A stretch of DNA of 24,730 bases from an uncultured Bacteroides sp. (GCF_910586915.1 NZ_CAJULN010000037.1:1-24730); one strand, 5' to 3'; numbered from the stretch's first letter, positions 14,740-22,919 are shown. Numbers and translations: made by a program. The notes: generated by a model from the letters alone, not told the origin.

Positions 14740-14767
14740 TTTGTGATATAGTTAATTGCTAACTTTG
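14740..14767 (+). promoter_or_regulatory. Promoter before the second ThiE/TenI gene
   Basis: TAACTTTG at 14760-14767 matches the Bacteroides -7 consensus TAnnTTTG fully. A TTGG lies about 20 bases upstream as a possible -33 element. This suggests the last gene can be transcribed apart from the riboswitch-controlled operon. Confidence 0.5.
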
Positions 14768-14793
14768 CTAAACAATCCAAGTTAACAAAGGAA

Positions 14794-15402
14794 ATGAAAT
14801 TAATTGTAGTCACTACCCCCACTTTCTTCGTTGAAGAAGATAAAATTATTACCGCTCTTTTCGAAGAGGGTCTGGATATTCTACATCTTAGGAAACCGGA
14901 AACTCCGGCTATGTATTCAGAACGATTACTGACACTTATCCCGGAAAAATATCACCGTCGCATTGTCACACACGAGCACTTTTACCTGAAAGAGGAATTC
15001 AACCTGATGGGAATCCATCTGAATGCACGTAACCCGAAAGAGCCGCATGACTATGCGGGACACGTCAGTTGCTCCTGTCACTCTGTCGAAGAAGTAAAAA
15101 ATAAAAAGCATTTCTATGATTATGTTTTCATGAGTCCTATCTATGACAGTATCTCTAAAGTGAACCACTATTCCACATATACTGCCGAAGAATTGCGTGA
15201 GGCCCAGAAAGCTAAAATCATTGATTCTAAAGTAATGGCATTGGGCGGTATCAATCAAGATAACCTACTTGAAATCAAAGATTTCGGTTTTTGCGGAGCT
15301 GCCGTACTGGGTGACCTTTGGAATAAATTTGATGCTTGCTCGGACCAGAATTACCTAGCTGTGATTGAACATTTCAAGAAGTTGAAGAAGTTGTCGGATT
15401 AA
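14794..15402 (+). CDS. ThiE/TenI-family protein (second copy)
   Basis: This 202-residue TIM-barrel protein is related to thiamine phosphate synthase and to TenI, the thiazole tautomerase. Family-like stretches are DILHLRKPE, RRIVTHEHFYL, MGIHLNARNP, SCSCHSVEEV, YVFMSPIYDSISK, VMALGGI and GAAVLGDLW. The loop that reads FRFTTTKK in true ThiE is SPIYDSISK here, which is closer to TenI-like proteins. It could be a thiazole tautomerase, a second synthase, or have another role. The AAAGGAA just before the ATG is a good ribosome site. It stands 61 bases after thiF, behind its own promoter, and is followed by a bidirectional terminator. Confidence 0.7.
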   Translation: MKLIVVTTPTFFVEEDKIITALFEEGLDILHLRKPETPAMYSERLLTLIPEKYHRRIVTHEHFYLKEEFNLMGIHLNARNPKEPHDYAGHVSCSCHSVEEVKNKKHFYDYVFMSPIYDSISKVNHYSTYTAEELREAQKAKIIDSKVMALGGINQDNLLEIKDFGFCGAAVLGDLWNKFDACSDQNYLAVIEHFKKLKKLSD

Positions 15403-15446
15403 AGAGAAAAACTTATATTTATTAATCTTATTCACTCAATAATAAA

Positions 15447-15487
15447 AAAGCCGTTGCGAATCATCCTCTGCAACGGCTTTCTTTTTT
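15447..15487. terminator. Bidirectional terminator between convergent genes
   Basis: AAAGCCGTTGC (15447-15457) pairs perfectly with GCAACGGCTTT (15470-15480) around a 12-base loop. It is followed by T-rich and preceded by A-rich sequence, so it can end both the rightward thi transcript and the leftward porin transcript. Confidence 0.85.
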
Positions 15488-15497
15488 CTATAGATAT

Positions 15498-16196
15498 TTA
15501 CCAGAATTTATATCCCACACTGATTGCAAAATTCATATTTTTGCCACCACCGGTTTGTAATTTAGTCAATCCGAACTGTCCGTCCAGCCCAACAATAAAT
15601 TTATTATATTCCAATGCCACTCCAACACCTAAACCAAAATCAAAACGATTCAGTCCTTTCGCTCCTGACAAGTCTTCACCAGTTTCATCTTCAAGATCTT
15701 TAATAGAAACATCAGTACTTTGTCCATTATATTCAAGAGTTACTTTGTCTATATCTCCAAAAGTATTAAACTTTACCTTAGCTTCATCTCCCTGCATTTT
15801 AACAGTAGCCTTCGTTTTACCACCTACACCATAAGCCAAATAGGGACCTGCACTAACAACCAAATTTGTATTATCAGCCACATTAAAACGAGCAGCAGCC
15901 ATTACAGGTAATTCCAGATACATTTGATTCACAGTCACTTTAGCACTAGCTCCCATAAATTCTCCACTATCAACTTTTGTTCCTTTAGTAGAAAAGAACA
16001 AAGAAGGCTGCAATGACCACATATCATTGAATGCATACTCTGTTCCAACCCCAACTCTGAAACCAACTTTCGCTTTCATGTCATCCGTTGTCCAGTTACT
16101 GACATTCATACCAACCTTGGCATTCCAACCTGTAATCTAAGAAAAACCTGTTACTGAAATCAGTGCAAATAAAACAAATAATACACTCTTCTTCAT
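15498..16196 (-). pseudogene. Outer-membrane beta-barrel (porin-family) gene with TAG at codon 20
   Basis: The full frame (232 codons from ATG 16196) encodes a porin-family outer-membrane beta-barrel. The signal peptide MKKSVLFVLFALISVTGFS is followed at once by TAG (16139..16137), then ITGWNAKVGMNVSNWTTDD and barrel strands with alternating polar and hydrophobic residues. It ends in VGYKFW with a terminal Trp, typical of barrels assembled by the Bam machinery. Relatives usually have Gln after the signal sequence, so CAG probably became TAG. Re-initiation at Met30 (16109) would give a 203-residue product without a signal peptide. The upstream promoter (16263..16256) and terminator are intact, so this is either a young null allele, a sequencing error, or a gene read through TAG. 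Confidence 0.75.
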
Positions 16197-16255
16197 AATT
16201 TTAAAGTTTTAAATTAATACTCAAGGATTTTATTTTCCTTATTGCTTACGATATG

Positions 16256-16263
16256 CAAATGTA
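16256..16263 (-). promoter_or_regulatory. -7 promoter element of the porin-family gene
   Basis: TACATTTG on the minus strand matches TAnnTTTG, with a GTTG-like -33 element about 20 bases upstream. It sits about 60 bases before the ATG at 16196. Its preservation suggests the gene was recently functional. Confidence 0.5.
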
Positions 16264-16321
16264 TAATTGCAATTCGTATTAAACAACTTTTTCGTTAACA
16301 AATGCGTAAATTATAGAGTTT

Positions 16322-16364
16322 ATACATAAAAAAAGGGAATTCCCTATTCTAGAGAACTCCCTTT
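16322..16364 (-). terminator. Terminator of the 170-aa outer-membrane protein gene
   Basis: AAAGGGAATTC (16332-16342) pairs with GAACTCCCTTT (16354-16364) with one mismatch. An A-rich run on the plus side gives U residues on the minus-strand transcript. It lies 23 bases after the gene's stop. Confidence 0.7.
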
Positions 16365-16386
16365 CCTATTTCTTGTTCGTTTTTTA

Positions 16387-16899
16387 TCAGAATTCGTAGT
16401 GAAAGCCAAAAGACAAGTCTTCGCTACCAAATGAAAATCCGTAACCGTTAGTGCCATAAACATAATCATCCCTATATCCTAGAAAACCACATTTAGTCAC
16501 CAGACTGAAATGGTCGTTCAATTTTATAGCAAGTCCCGGTTTAATACCTAATTCAAAACCGCCTTCAGAATCTCCTTTCCATTTTACAGAGGAAACTCCG
16601 ATACCACCGTCTAAAAACAGACGTACCACTTTATTTTCATAATAAGAGTAGCGAACGTAAGGAGCAAAACTGAAAGCATTTTTAAAGCCAACTGTCTCTT
16701 CGCTGTTATGTGCAAATCCCAATGTAGCTCCGACTGCCCATTGCTCACTCAAATTATATCCAAGCTCCGGCTCTATCAAAAAAGAAGTATTATCAGCATC
16801 ATCATTATGCCACAATGCAACATTACCACCTACATAGAACTGAGCTTTAGCAGACAATGCTACCATTACCACAAAAAACAAAATTACAATCTTTTTCAT
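16387..16899 (-). CDS. Outer-membrane beta-barrel protein, 170 aa
   Basis: The N-terminus MKKIVILFFVVMVALSAKAQ is a Sec signal peptide with cleavage after AKA. The mature part is built of short amphipathic beta strands separated by polar turns (FYVGGNVALW, FLIEPELGYNLSEQWAVGAT, FSFAPYVRYSYY, FLDGGIGVSSVKW, FELGIKPGLAIKLNDHFSL) and ends in LSFGFHYEF with a terminal Phe, the usual outer-membrane insertion signal. It is about the size of an 8-stranded barrel of the OmpA/OmpW-like porin type. The role is unknown. It has its own -7 box (16971..16964) and a leader with two alternative hairpins. Confidence 0.8.
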   Translation of the reverse strand: MKKIVILFFVVMVALSAKAQFYVGGNVALWHNDDADNTSFLIEPELGYNLSEQWAVGATLGFAHNSEETVGFKNAFSFAPYVRYSYYENKVVRLFLDGGIGVSSVKWKGDSEGGFELGIKPGLAIKLNDHFSLVTKCGFLGYRDDYVYGTNGYGFSFGSEDLSFGFHYEF

Positions 16900-16926
16900 T
16901 TTATCGTTGTTTTTAATTAAACACTA

Positions 16927-16961
16927 CGGGGTGACTCCCCGAAATACCTTATTTTCCGGGG
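16927..16961 (-). promoter_or_regulatory. Leader with two mutually exclusive hairpins
   Basis: The segment holds CGGGG (16927-16931), CCCCG (16937-16941) and CGGGG (16957-16961) on the plus strand. The middle block can pair with either outer block, not both, so the mRNA leader has two exclusive stems. CGGGGTG is also a 7-base direct repeat (16927-16933 and 16957-16963). A regulatory role is inference. Confidence 0.35.
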
Positions 16962-16963
16962 TG

Positions 16964-16971
16964 CAAAAGTA
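16964..16971 (-). promoter_or_regulatory. -7 promoter element of the 170-aa outer-membrane protein gene
   Basis: TACTTTTG on the minus strand, followed by C, matches TAnnTTTG. The predicted start is near 16960, placing the GC-rich repeats at the very 5' end of the transcript. Confidence 0.55.
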
Positions 16972-17037
16972 TAACCCTTTTCTTGATAAAACAACTTTTT
17001 AGTTAGTTTTTCATAAAATACACAGTTTTAGTTTACA

Positions 17038-17085
17038 TAAAAAAAATAGACTGCAAATACCTTTACAAGTATTTACAGCCTATTT
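17038..17085 (-). terminator. Terminator of the PPDK gene
   Basis: The arm 17044-17060 pairs with 17069-17085 over 17 positions, 15 of them matched, around an 8-base loop. An A run on the plus strand supplies U residues on the PPDK transcript. It lies 35 bases after the PPDK stop. Confidence 0.75.
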
Positions 17086-17119
17086 ATCAGATAGTTAAGT
17101 ACCTAACCAGTGTATTCAA

Positions 17120-19840
17120 CTATCCCTCAATAGCAGCCTGTGCCGCCGCCAGTCTTGCGATAGGTACGCGGAATGGAGAACAACTAACGTAGTTTAATCC
17201 TACTCTGTGGCAGAACTTCACTGAAGAAGGTTCGCCACCATGTTCACCGCAAATACCACATTTCAAATCCGGACGGATAGCACGGCCTTTTTCTGTTGCC
17301 ATACGAACCAATTGTCCCACACCATTCTGATCGAGCACCTGGAATGGGTCTACTTTCAAAATCTTCTTTTCCAGATAAACAGGAAGGAAGGAAGCAATAT
17401 CGTCACGAGAGTAACCGAAGGTCATCTGCGTCAAGTCATTTGTACCGAATGAGAAGAATTCAGCAGAAGAAGCAATACGATCGGCTGTCAAAGCTGCGCG
17501 CGGGATTTCAATCATTGTACCTACTTTGAAGTCAATGCTGTCTCCCAGTTCTTCGAACAACTTCGCTGCCTCTGTACGAATCACGTTTTCCTGTTCCTTG
17601 AATTCATACAAGATACCAGTCAGCGGAACCATAATTTCCGGATGAGTCTCCACTCCTTCTTTCTTCAATTCCAATGCAGCACCCAAGATAGCGCGTGTCT
17701 GCATCTGAGTAATTTCAGGATATGTATTTCCCAGACGGCAACCACGGTGACCCAACATCGGGTTGTGTTCACACAATGATTCTACACGTTGCTGGATATA
17801 CTGCAAACTTACGCCCATAGTATCCGCCATTTCCTGTTGTCCTTTCAAATCATGAGGAACGAACTCATGCAAAGGAGGATCGAGCAGACGTACAGTCACT
17901 GGACAGCCCGCCATTGCCTTAAAGATACCCTTGAAGTCAGCCTGCTGATACGGCAGAATCTTAGCCAACGCCTTACGACGTCCTTCGGCATCTTCTGCCA
18001 AAATCATTTCACGCATTGCCTTAATCTTTTCGCCTTCAAAGAACATATGTTCCGTACGGCAAAGACCGATACCCACCGCACCGAAGTTACGTGCTACTTC
18101 CGCATCATGAGGAGTATCTGCATTGGTACGCACTTGCAGACGGGTATATTTGTCCGCCAACTTCATCAGTTCAGCAAAGTCACCAGAAAGTTCAGCAGCT
18201 TTTGTTTCTACCTTGCCGTTGTATACAACACCTGTACTTCCGTTCAAAGAGATGTAGTCACCCTCTTTCAGCACCACACCATCAATTTCTACCGTACGTG
18301 CCTTATAGTCGATATTCAACGCACCTGCACCCGATACACAGCATTTACCCATACCACGGGCTACTACGGCAGCATGAGAAGTCATACCGCCACGGGCAGT
18401 AAGAATACCTTCGGCAACAGCCATACCTGCCAAGTCTTCGGGAGATGTTTCAATACGAACCATCACCACGCGTTTGCCAGCAGCACGCCATTCAGCAGCA
18501 TCTTCTGCAAAGAATACAATCTGACCAGTAGCCGCACCCGGAGAAGCTGGAAGACCGCGAGTCAGGATTTTTGCATTTTTCAGAGCATCCTTGTCAAATA
18601 CGGGGTGGAGCAATTCGTCCAGTTTATTTGGTTCAACACGTGTCAAGGCAGTTTTTTCGTCAATCATACCCTGACGGAGCAAATCCATAGCAATCTTCAC
18701 CATAGCTGCGCCTGTACGCTTACCGTTACGTGTCTGGAGGAACCAAAGTTTACCTTCCTGTACGGTGAACTCCATGTCCTGCATATCTTTATAGTGATTT
18801 TCCAGTTTCGTCTGAAGTGCATCCAGTTCTTTGTAGATTTCCGGCATAGCCTCTTCCATTGAAGGATATTTTGCAACACGTTCTTCTTCGCCTACACCTG
18901 CCAATTGTGCCCAACGTTGAGAACCGATTTTGGTAATCTGCTGCGGCGTACGAATACCAGCCACAACGTCCTCACCTTGTGCGTTAATCAAGTACTCGCC
19001 ATTGAAAAGGTCTTCGCCTGTAGCAGCATCGCGTGAGAAGCAAACACCGGTTGCGGAAGTATCTCCCATATTACCGAATACCATTGCCTGTACATTGACG
19101 GCTGTTCCCCATTCATCGGGAATTCCTTCCATCTTACGATAAAGGATAGCACGTTCGTTCATCCATGAATCGAATACAGCACAGATAGCCCCCCAAAGTT
19201 GTTCGTATGCACAAGTCGGAAAATCTTTTCCCGTCTGTTCTTTTACGGCAACTTTAAATTTCTTCACGAGTTCTTTCAAGTCTTCCACTTCCAACTCGTT
19301 ATCGAGTTTCACACCTTTTGCCTCTTTCACCTCTTCGATGATAGCTTCAAACGGATCAATATCTTCCTTATTAGTAGGTTTCATTCCCAAAACCACATCA
19401 CCATACATTTGCACAAAACGACGGTAAGAGTCCCATGCAAAACGTGCATTACCGGTCTTACGGATAATACCTTCCACTACTTCATCGTTCAGCCCCAGGT
19501 TCAGAATCGTATCCATCATACCCGGCATAGACGCGCGCGCACCAGAACGTACAGACACCAATAAAGGATTTTCAATGTCACCGAATTTAGATTTCATCAA
19601 ACCCTCTACATGAGCGATGGCTTTAACGACTTCATCTTTCAGCAACTCAACCACTTTATCACGTCCCAACGTGTTATATTCCGTACATACGTCTGTAGTT
19701 ATTGTAAATCCGGGAGGAACTGGAATTCCAATTAAATTCATTTCGGCAAGGTTGGCACCTTTACCACCTAACAAATTCTTCATGTCGGCCTTACCTTCTG
19801 CCTGGCCATTTCCAAAAGTATAAACTCTTTTTCTATCCAT
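17120..19840 (-). CDS. ppdK: Pyruvate, phosphate dikinase
   Basis: PPDK interconverts pyruvate, ATP and phosphate with phosphoenolpyruvate, AMP and pyrophosphate. In Bacteroides it links glycolysis and gluconeogenesis. The 906-residue protein has all three domains: the N-terminal ATP-grasp part (LLGGKGANLAEM at 23-34, VSVRSGARASMPGMMDTILN at about 95-114), the swivelling domain with catalytic His489 in GGMTSHAAVVARG, and the C-terminal PEP barrel, including GLCRTEHMFF, GHRGCRLG, SFGTNDLTQMTFG and CGICGEHGGEPSSV. It ends in TAG. A -7 box TAGATTTG is at 19889..19882. It stands alone between terminator and promoter. No lesions are seen. Confidence 0.96.
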   Translation of the reverse strand: MDRKRVYTFGNGQAEGKADMKNLLGGKGANLAEMNLIGIPVPPGFTITTDVCTEYNTLGRDKVVELLKDEVVKAIAHVEGLMKSKFGDIENPLLVSVRSGARASMPGMMDTILNLGLNDEVVEGIIRKTGNARFAWDSYRRFVQMYGDVVLGMKPTNKEDIDPFEAIIEEVKEAKGVKLDNELEVEDLKELVKKFKVAVKEQTGKDFPTCAYEQLWGAICAVFDSWMNERAILYRKMEGIPDEWGTAVNVQAMVFGNMGDTSATGVCFSRDAATGEDLFNGEYLINAQGEDVVAGIRTPQQITKIGSQRWAQLAGVGEEERVAKYPSMEEAMPEIYKELDALQTKLENHYKDMQDMEFTVQEGKLWFLQTRNGKRTGAAMVKIAMDLLRQGMIDEKTALTRVEPNKLDELLHPVFDKDALKNAKILTRGLPASPGAATGQIVFFAEDAAEWRAAGKRVVMVRIETSPEDLAGMAVAEGILTARGGMTSHAAVVARGMGKCCVSGAGALNIDYKARTVEIDGVVLKEGDYISLNGSTGVVYNGKVETKAAELSGDFAELMKLADKYTRLQVRTNADTPHDAEVARNFGAVGIGLCRTEHMFFEGEKIKAMREMILAEDAEGRRKALAKILPYQQADFKGIFKAMAGCPVTVRLLDPPLHEFVPHDLKGQQEMADTMGVSLQYIQQRVESLCEHNPMLGHRGCRLGNTYPEITQMQTRAILGAALELKKEGVETHPEIMVPLTGILYEFKEQENVIRTEAAKLFEELGDSIDFKVGTMIEIPRAALTADRIASSAEFFSFGTNDLTQMTFGYSRDDIASFLPVYLEKKILKVDPFQVLDQNGVGQLVRMATEKGRAIRPDLKCGICGEHGGEPSSVKFCHRVGLNYVSCSPFRVPIARLAAAQAAIEG

Positions 19841-19881
19841 AATATTGTGTTTAAAGTTACATTATGACTTTTTTCTGCTCG

Positions 19882-19912
19882 CAAATCTAAGTATATTTCG
19901 CAAATCAGAAAA
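19882..19912 (-). promoter_or_regulatory. Promoter of the PPDK gene
   Basis: TAGATTTG (19889..19882) matches the -7 consensus, and a TTTT 19 bases upstream stands in the -33 place. Transcription would start near 19876, about 36 bases before the ATG. Confidence 0.45.
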
Positions 19913-20005
19913 CTTTTTGAGAAAAAACTTTCTATCAAAATGCAATTTCGACATTACAATCCGGATTATTTCTACAGACACGAAAGTTTTCCCAAAAAAA
20001 ATACT

Positions 20006-20013
20006 TACTTTTG
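20006..20013 (+). promoter_or_regulatory. -7 promoter element of the RlmD gene
   Basis: TACTTTTG, followed by C, matches the Bacteroides -7 box. It lies 27 bases before the GTG start at 20041, so the leader is short. Confidence 0.55.
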
Positions 20014-20040
20014 CAAAGTAATTATTAGAATGGTGTAAAA

Positions 20041-21459
20041 GTGGCAAGAAAGAAAAAAGAACTTCCCTTATTGGAGAAGGTAACAATCATGGATGTGGCT
20101 GCCGAAGGAAAAGCCATCGCAAAAGTAAACGACCTGGTGATTTTTGTACCCTACGTGGTGCCGGGTGATGTCGTCGACCTTCAAATCAAGCGTAAGAAAA
20201 ATAAATATGCCGAAGCAGAAGCGGTGAAGTTTCACGAACTCTCTCCCAACCGAGCCGTGCCTTTCTGCCAGCACTACGGCGTATGCGGCGGCTGCAAATG
20301 GCAGGTGCTCCCCTACTCGGAACAAATCAGATACAAGCAGAAGCAGGTGGAAGATAACTTGAGACGTATCGGAAAAATCGAACTTCCCGAAATTTCTCCG
20401 ATTCTCGGCTCTGTCAAAACCGAGTGGTACAGAAATAAATTAGAATTCACGTTCTCCAACAAACGTTGGCTCACCAATGAAGAGGTTCGTCAGGATGTGA
20501 AGTATGACCAGATGAATGCCGTCGGTTTTCATATTCCGGGAGCGTTCGACAAAGTACTGGCTATTGAGAAATGCTGGTTGCAGGATGACATATCCAACCG
20601 TATCCGCAACGCCATACGTGACTATGCTTACGAACATAATTACCCGTTCATCAATCTGCGTACACAGGAAGGTATGCTCCGCAATATGATTGTACGCACT
20701 TCGTCAACAGGCGAACTGATGGTAATCGTGATTTGCCGGATTACGGAAGAGCACGAAATGGCACTATTCAAGCAACTGCTCCAGTTCATTGCCGATTCCT
20801 TCCCAGAAATTACCTCCCTACTATACATTATTAATAATAAATGTAACGATACCATCAACGATTTGGACGTACACGTATTCAAAGGCAAAGATCATATCTT
20901 TGAAGAAATGGAAGGACTGCGCTTCAAGGTTGGTCCGAAATCGTTCTACCAAACCAATTCGGAGCAAGCCTACAACCTTTATAAAATAGCCCGCAATTTT
21001 GCCGGCCTGACCGGTAGTGAGTTAGTGTATGACCTCTACACGGGAACGGGTACGATTGCAAACTTCGTATCGCGCCAGGCCCGCCAGGTGATTGGCATCG
21101 AGTATGTGCCGGAAGCCATTGAAGATGCGAAGGTGAATGCGGAAATCAACAATATAAAGAACGCCTTGTTCTATGCCGGCGACATGAAGGATATGCTGAC
21201 TCAGGAATTCATCAATCAGCATGGACGTCCGGATGTTATCATCACAGACCCTCCGCGTGCAGGTATGCATCAGGATGTGGTTGATGTCATTTTGTTCGCC
21301 GAACCGAAACGGATTGTTTACGTAAGTTGCAACCCTGCCACTCAAGCCCGCGATTTGCAATTGCTGGATGGTAAATACAAAGTAAAGGCAGTGCAGCCGG
21401 TAGATATGTTCCCCCATACTCATCATGTGGAGAATGTGGTATTGTTAGAACTTAGATAA
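20041..21459 (+). CDS. rlmD: 23S rRNA (uracil-C5)-methyltransferase, RlmD/RumA type
   Basis: This 472-residue enzyme methylates C5 of a uracil in 23S rRNA with SAM. An N-terminal TRAM domain (residues about 10-65) binds RNA. Cys76, Cys82, Cys85 (CQHYGVCGGC) and Cys178 are placed to hold the family's [4Fe-4S] cluster. The SAM site is YDLYTGTGTIANF (330-342), DPPRAGMHQDVV (403-414) holds the acidic motif, and Cys430 in VYVSCNPATQARDL is the nucleophile. It starts with GTG: no ATG is in frame nearby upstream and residues 1-16 fit the family. The uracil position is assumed from the family; TrmA- or RlmC-like specificity is possible. The pseudouridine synthase gene follows after 13 bases. Confidence 0.88.
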   Translation: MARKKKELPLLEKVTIMDVAAEGKAIAKVNDLVIFVPYVVPGDVVDLQIKRKKNKYAEAEAVKFHELSPNRAVPFCQHYGVCGGCKWQVLPYSEQIRYKQKQVEDNLRRIGKIELPEISPILGSVKTEWYRNKLEFTFSNKRWLTNEEVRQDVKYDQMNAVGFHIPGAFDKVLAIEKCWLQDDISNRIRNAIRDYAYEHNYPFINLRTQEGMLRNMIVRTSSTGELMVIVICRITEEHEMALFKQLLQFIADSFPEITSLLYIINNKCNDTINDLDVHVFKGKDHIFEEMEGLRFKVGPKSFYQTNSEQAYNLYKIARNFAGLTGSELVYDLYTGTGTIANFVSRQARQVIGIEYVPEAIEDAKVNAEINNIKNALFYAGDMKDMLTQEFINQHGRPDVIITDPPRAGMHQDVVDVILFAEPKRIVYVSCNPATQARDLQLLDGKYKVKAVQPVDMFPHTHHVENVVLLELR

Positions 21460-21472
21460 AAGAAAAAGAGAA

Positions 21473-22393
21473 ATGGGAAAAAGACCGATGAAGACGCCTG
21501 CAGAGAGAATACGCGCCCAATATACGAACTACATCGTCAGAGAACCTATGGAGCTTATGGATTTCCTGGCTGCCAAAATGCCGGATGCAAGCCGCACAAA
21601 GCTGAAATCCTTGTTAAGCAAACGGGTGGTATTCGTCGACAATGTAATTACCACACAATTCAACTTCCCTCTGCAACCGGGGATGAAGGTGCAAATCAGC
21701 AAGCAGAAAGGAAAGAAAGAATTTAGTAACAAATTGCTGAAAATTGTGTATGAGGACGCTTATATCATTGTTGTCGAAAAGATGCAAGGACTTTTATCCG
21801 TCAGCACGGAACGTCAGAAAGAGCGTACCGCTCATACGATACTGAATGAATATGTAAAACGTTCCGGACGTCAGTTCCGTGTATTCGTGGTTCACCGCCT
21901 GGACAGAGACACTTCCGGCCTGATGATGTTTGCCAAAGACGAGAAAACCCAACGGACCCTACGCGACTACTGGCACGAAATAGTGACAGACCGCAGATAC
22001 GTCGCGGTAGTGAAAGGAATCATGGAGAAGGATTATGATACGATAGTATCTTGGTTGACCGATAAGACCTTGTATGTAAGCTCCAGCGAATATGACGACG
22101 GTGGTTCGAAATCAATCACGCATTACCGGACTATCAAACGTGCGAACGGATACTCCCTTATGGAACTCGATTTGGAAACAGGGCGTAAAAATCAAATCCG
22201 TGTACATATGCAGGATTTGGGACATCCGATTATCGGCGACGGAAGATATGGCGGAGAGGACTATTCAAATCCCATCGGACGATTGGCACTCCACGCTTTC
22301 AAACTCTGTTTTTATCATCCGGTAACGGGAGATTTGATGGAGTTTGAGACACCTTATCCGGCAGATTTCAAGAAGCTGTTTTTGAAGAAATAA
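21473..22393 (+). CDS. RluA-family RNA pseudouridine synthase with S4 domain
   Basis: This 306-residue enzyme converts uridines in rRNA or tRNA to pseudouridine. Residues about 20-75 form an S4-like RNA-binding domain (LMDFLAAKMPDASRTKLKSL). The catalytic domain has the RluA signature VVHRLDRDTSGLMMFAK, whose Asp (in HRLDRDTSG) is the catalytic one. Further conserved stretches are YVAVVKG, LETGRKNQIRVHMQDLGHPIIGD and LALHAFKL. The exact target cannot be told from the sequence. It starts 13 bases after the rlmD stop and is probably co-transcribed. A second Met at residue 6 is also possible. The gene ends at a strong terminator hairpin. Confidence 0.88.
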   Translation: MGKRPMKTPAERIRAQYTNYIVREPMELMDFLAAKMPDASRTKLKSLLSKRVVFVDNVITTQFNFPLQPGMKVQISKQKGKKEFSNKLLKIVYEDAYIIVVEKMQGLLSVSTERQKERTAHTILNEYVKRSGRQFRVFVVHRLDRDTSGLMMFAKDEKTQRTLRDYWHEIVTDRRYVAVVKGIMEKDYDTIVSWLTDKTLYVSSSEYDDGGSKSITHYRTIKRANGYSLMELDLETGRKNQIRVHMQDLGHPIIGDGRYGGEDYSNPIGRLALHAFKLCFYHPVTGDLMEFETPYPADFKKLFLKK

Positions 22394-22403
22394 GGCTAAA
22401 ATC

Positions 22404-22459
22404 TTATGAAATAGAAAGCGGTGCTTTACAAGACTAAAGCACCGCTTTCTATTTCATAA
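22404..22459. terminator. Bidirectional terminator with a 24-bp perfect stem
   Basis: The arms 22404-22427 and 22436-22459 are perfect reverse complements of 24 bases around an 8-base loop. GC-rich in the inner part and A/T-rich outside, it can terminate both the pseudouridine synthase gene and the convergent lipoprotein gene. Confidence 0.85.
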
Positions 22460-22483
22460 AACATCTTGTTTCCTAACCCCTAT

Positions 22484-22882
22484 TTACTGCATCTTTAACT
22501 CAATGTAATCAATATATACCCCATCAAGATATAAGTCTCCCAGCAAATAACGACCTCTAACACTTACCCCTCTTATTTCACGCACCGCATAATGAGGACC
22601 GTAATCAAGGTATAATATCCCATAATCCACCCACCAACGGAAAGGTAAGTCACCAGCAGGTACACCGTCATAATCATAAATCTGATAATCAATCCCCAAA
22701 CCATGCTCATCCAAGCGAATACCGCTTTCTATCGGGTCGTCATCATCTCCAAACCACAAGTCACCGACCCAAGTACGTCCCATCAAATCATTATAAATAC
22801 TATCATCATCCTCACACGAAGTAAAGCCGACCAACAAAGTCAGCATCATTAAGATACCTGCATATCTCTTAATCTTTTTCAT
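22484..22882 (-). CDS. Small acidic lipoprotein, 132 aa
   Basis: The N-terminus MKKIKRYAGILMMLTLLVGF followed by TSC is a lipoprotein signal, with the acylated Cys at about residue 23. Right after it comes an acidic stretch (EDDDS), which in Bacteroides lipoproteins often marks export to the cell surface. The mature part is rich in Asp, Trp and Tyr (VGDLWFGDDDDP, FRWWVDYGILYLDYG, LYLDGVYIDYIELKM), which looks like a small beta-sandwich or lipocalin-like fold of about 105 residues. I do not recognise the family. A TAAATTTG -7 box lies at 22919..22912. It is convergent with the pseudouridine synthase gene. Confidence 0.72.
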   Translation of the reverse strand: MKKIKRYAGILMMLTLLVGFTSCEDDDSIYNDLMGRTWVGDLWFGDDDDPIESGIRLDEHGLGIDYQIYDYDGVPAGDLPFRWWVDYGILYLDYGPHYAVREIRGVSVRGRYLLGDLYLDGVYIDYIELKMQ

Positions 22883-22911
22883 AATCTTCCAGTTTATTGC
22901 GTTTATAAATA

Positions 22912-22919
22912 CAAATTTA
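22912..22919 (-). promoter_or_regulatory. -7 promoter element of the acidic lipoprotein gene
   Basis: TAAATTTG on the minus strand is an exact TAnnTTTG match, 30 bases before the ATG at 22882. It is divergent from the radical SAM promoter about 45 bases away. Confidence 0.45.

Noticed and set aside
2839..16139. Full recoding of TAG as an amino acid in this genome
   Set aside because: TAG ends the lipoprotein (1773-1775), dismutase (9219-9221) and PPDK (17122..17120) genes at the normal family lengths, so it is a working stop codon here.
17789..18862. Long open frame (357 codons) on the plus strand inside the PPDK gene
   Set aside because: It is antisense to a complete PPDK; the translation is rich in His, Phe and Thr with no recognisable motif.
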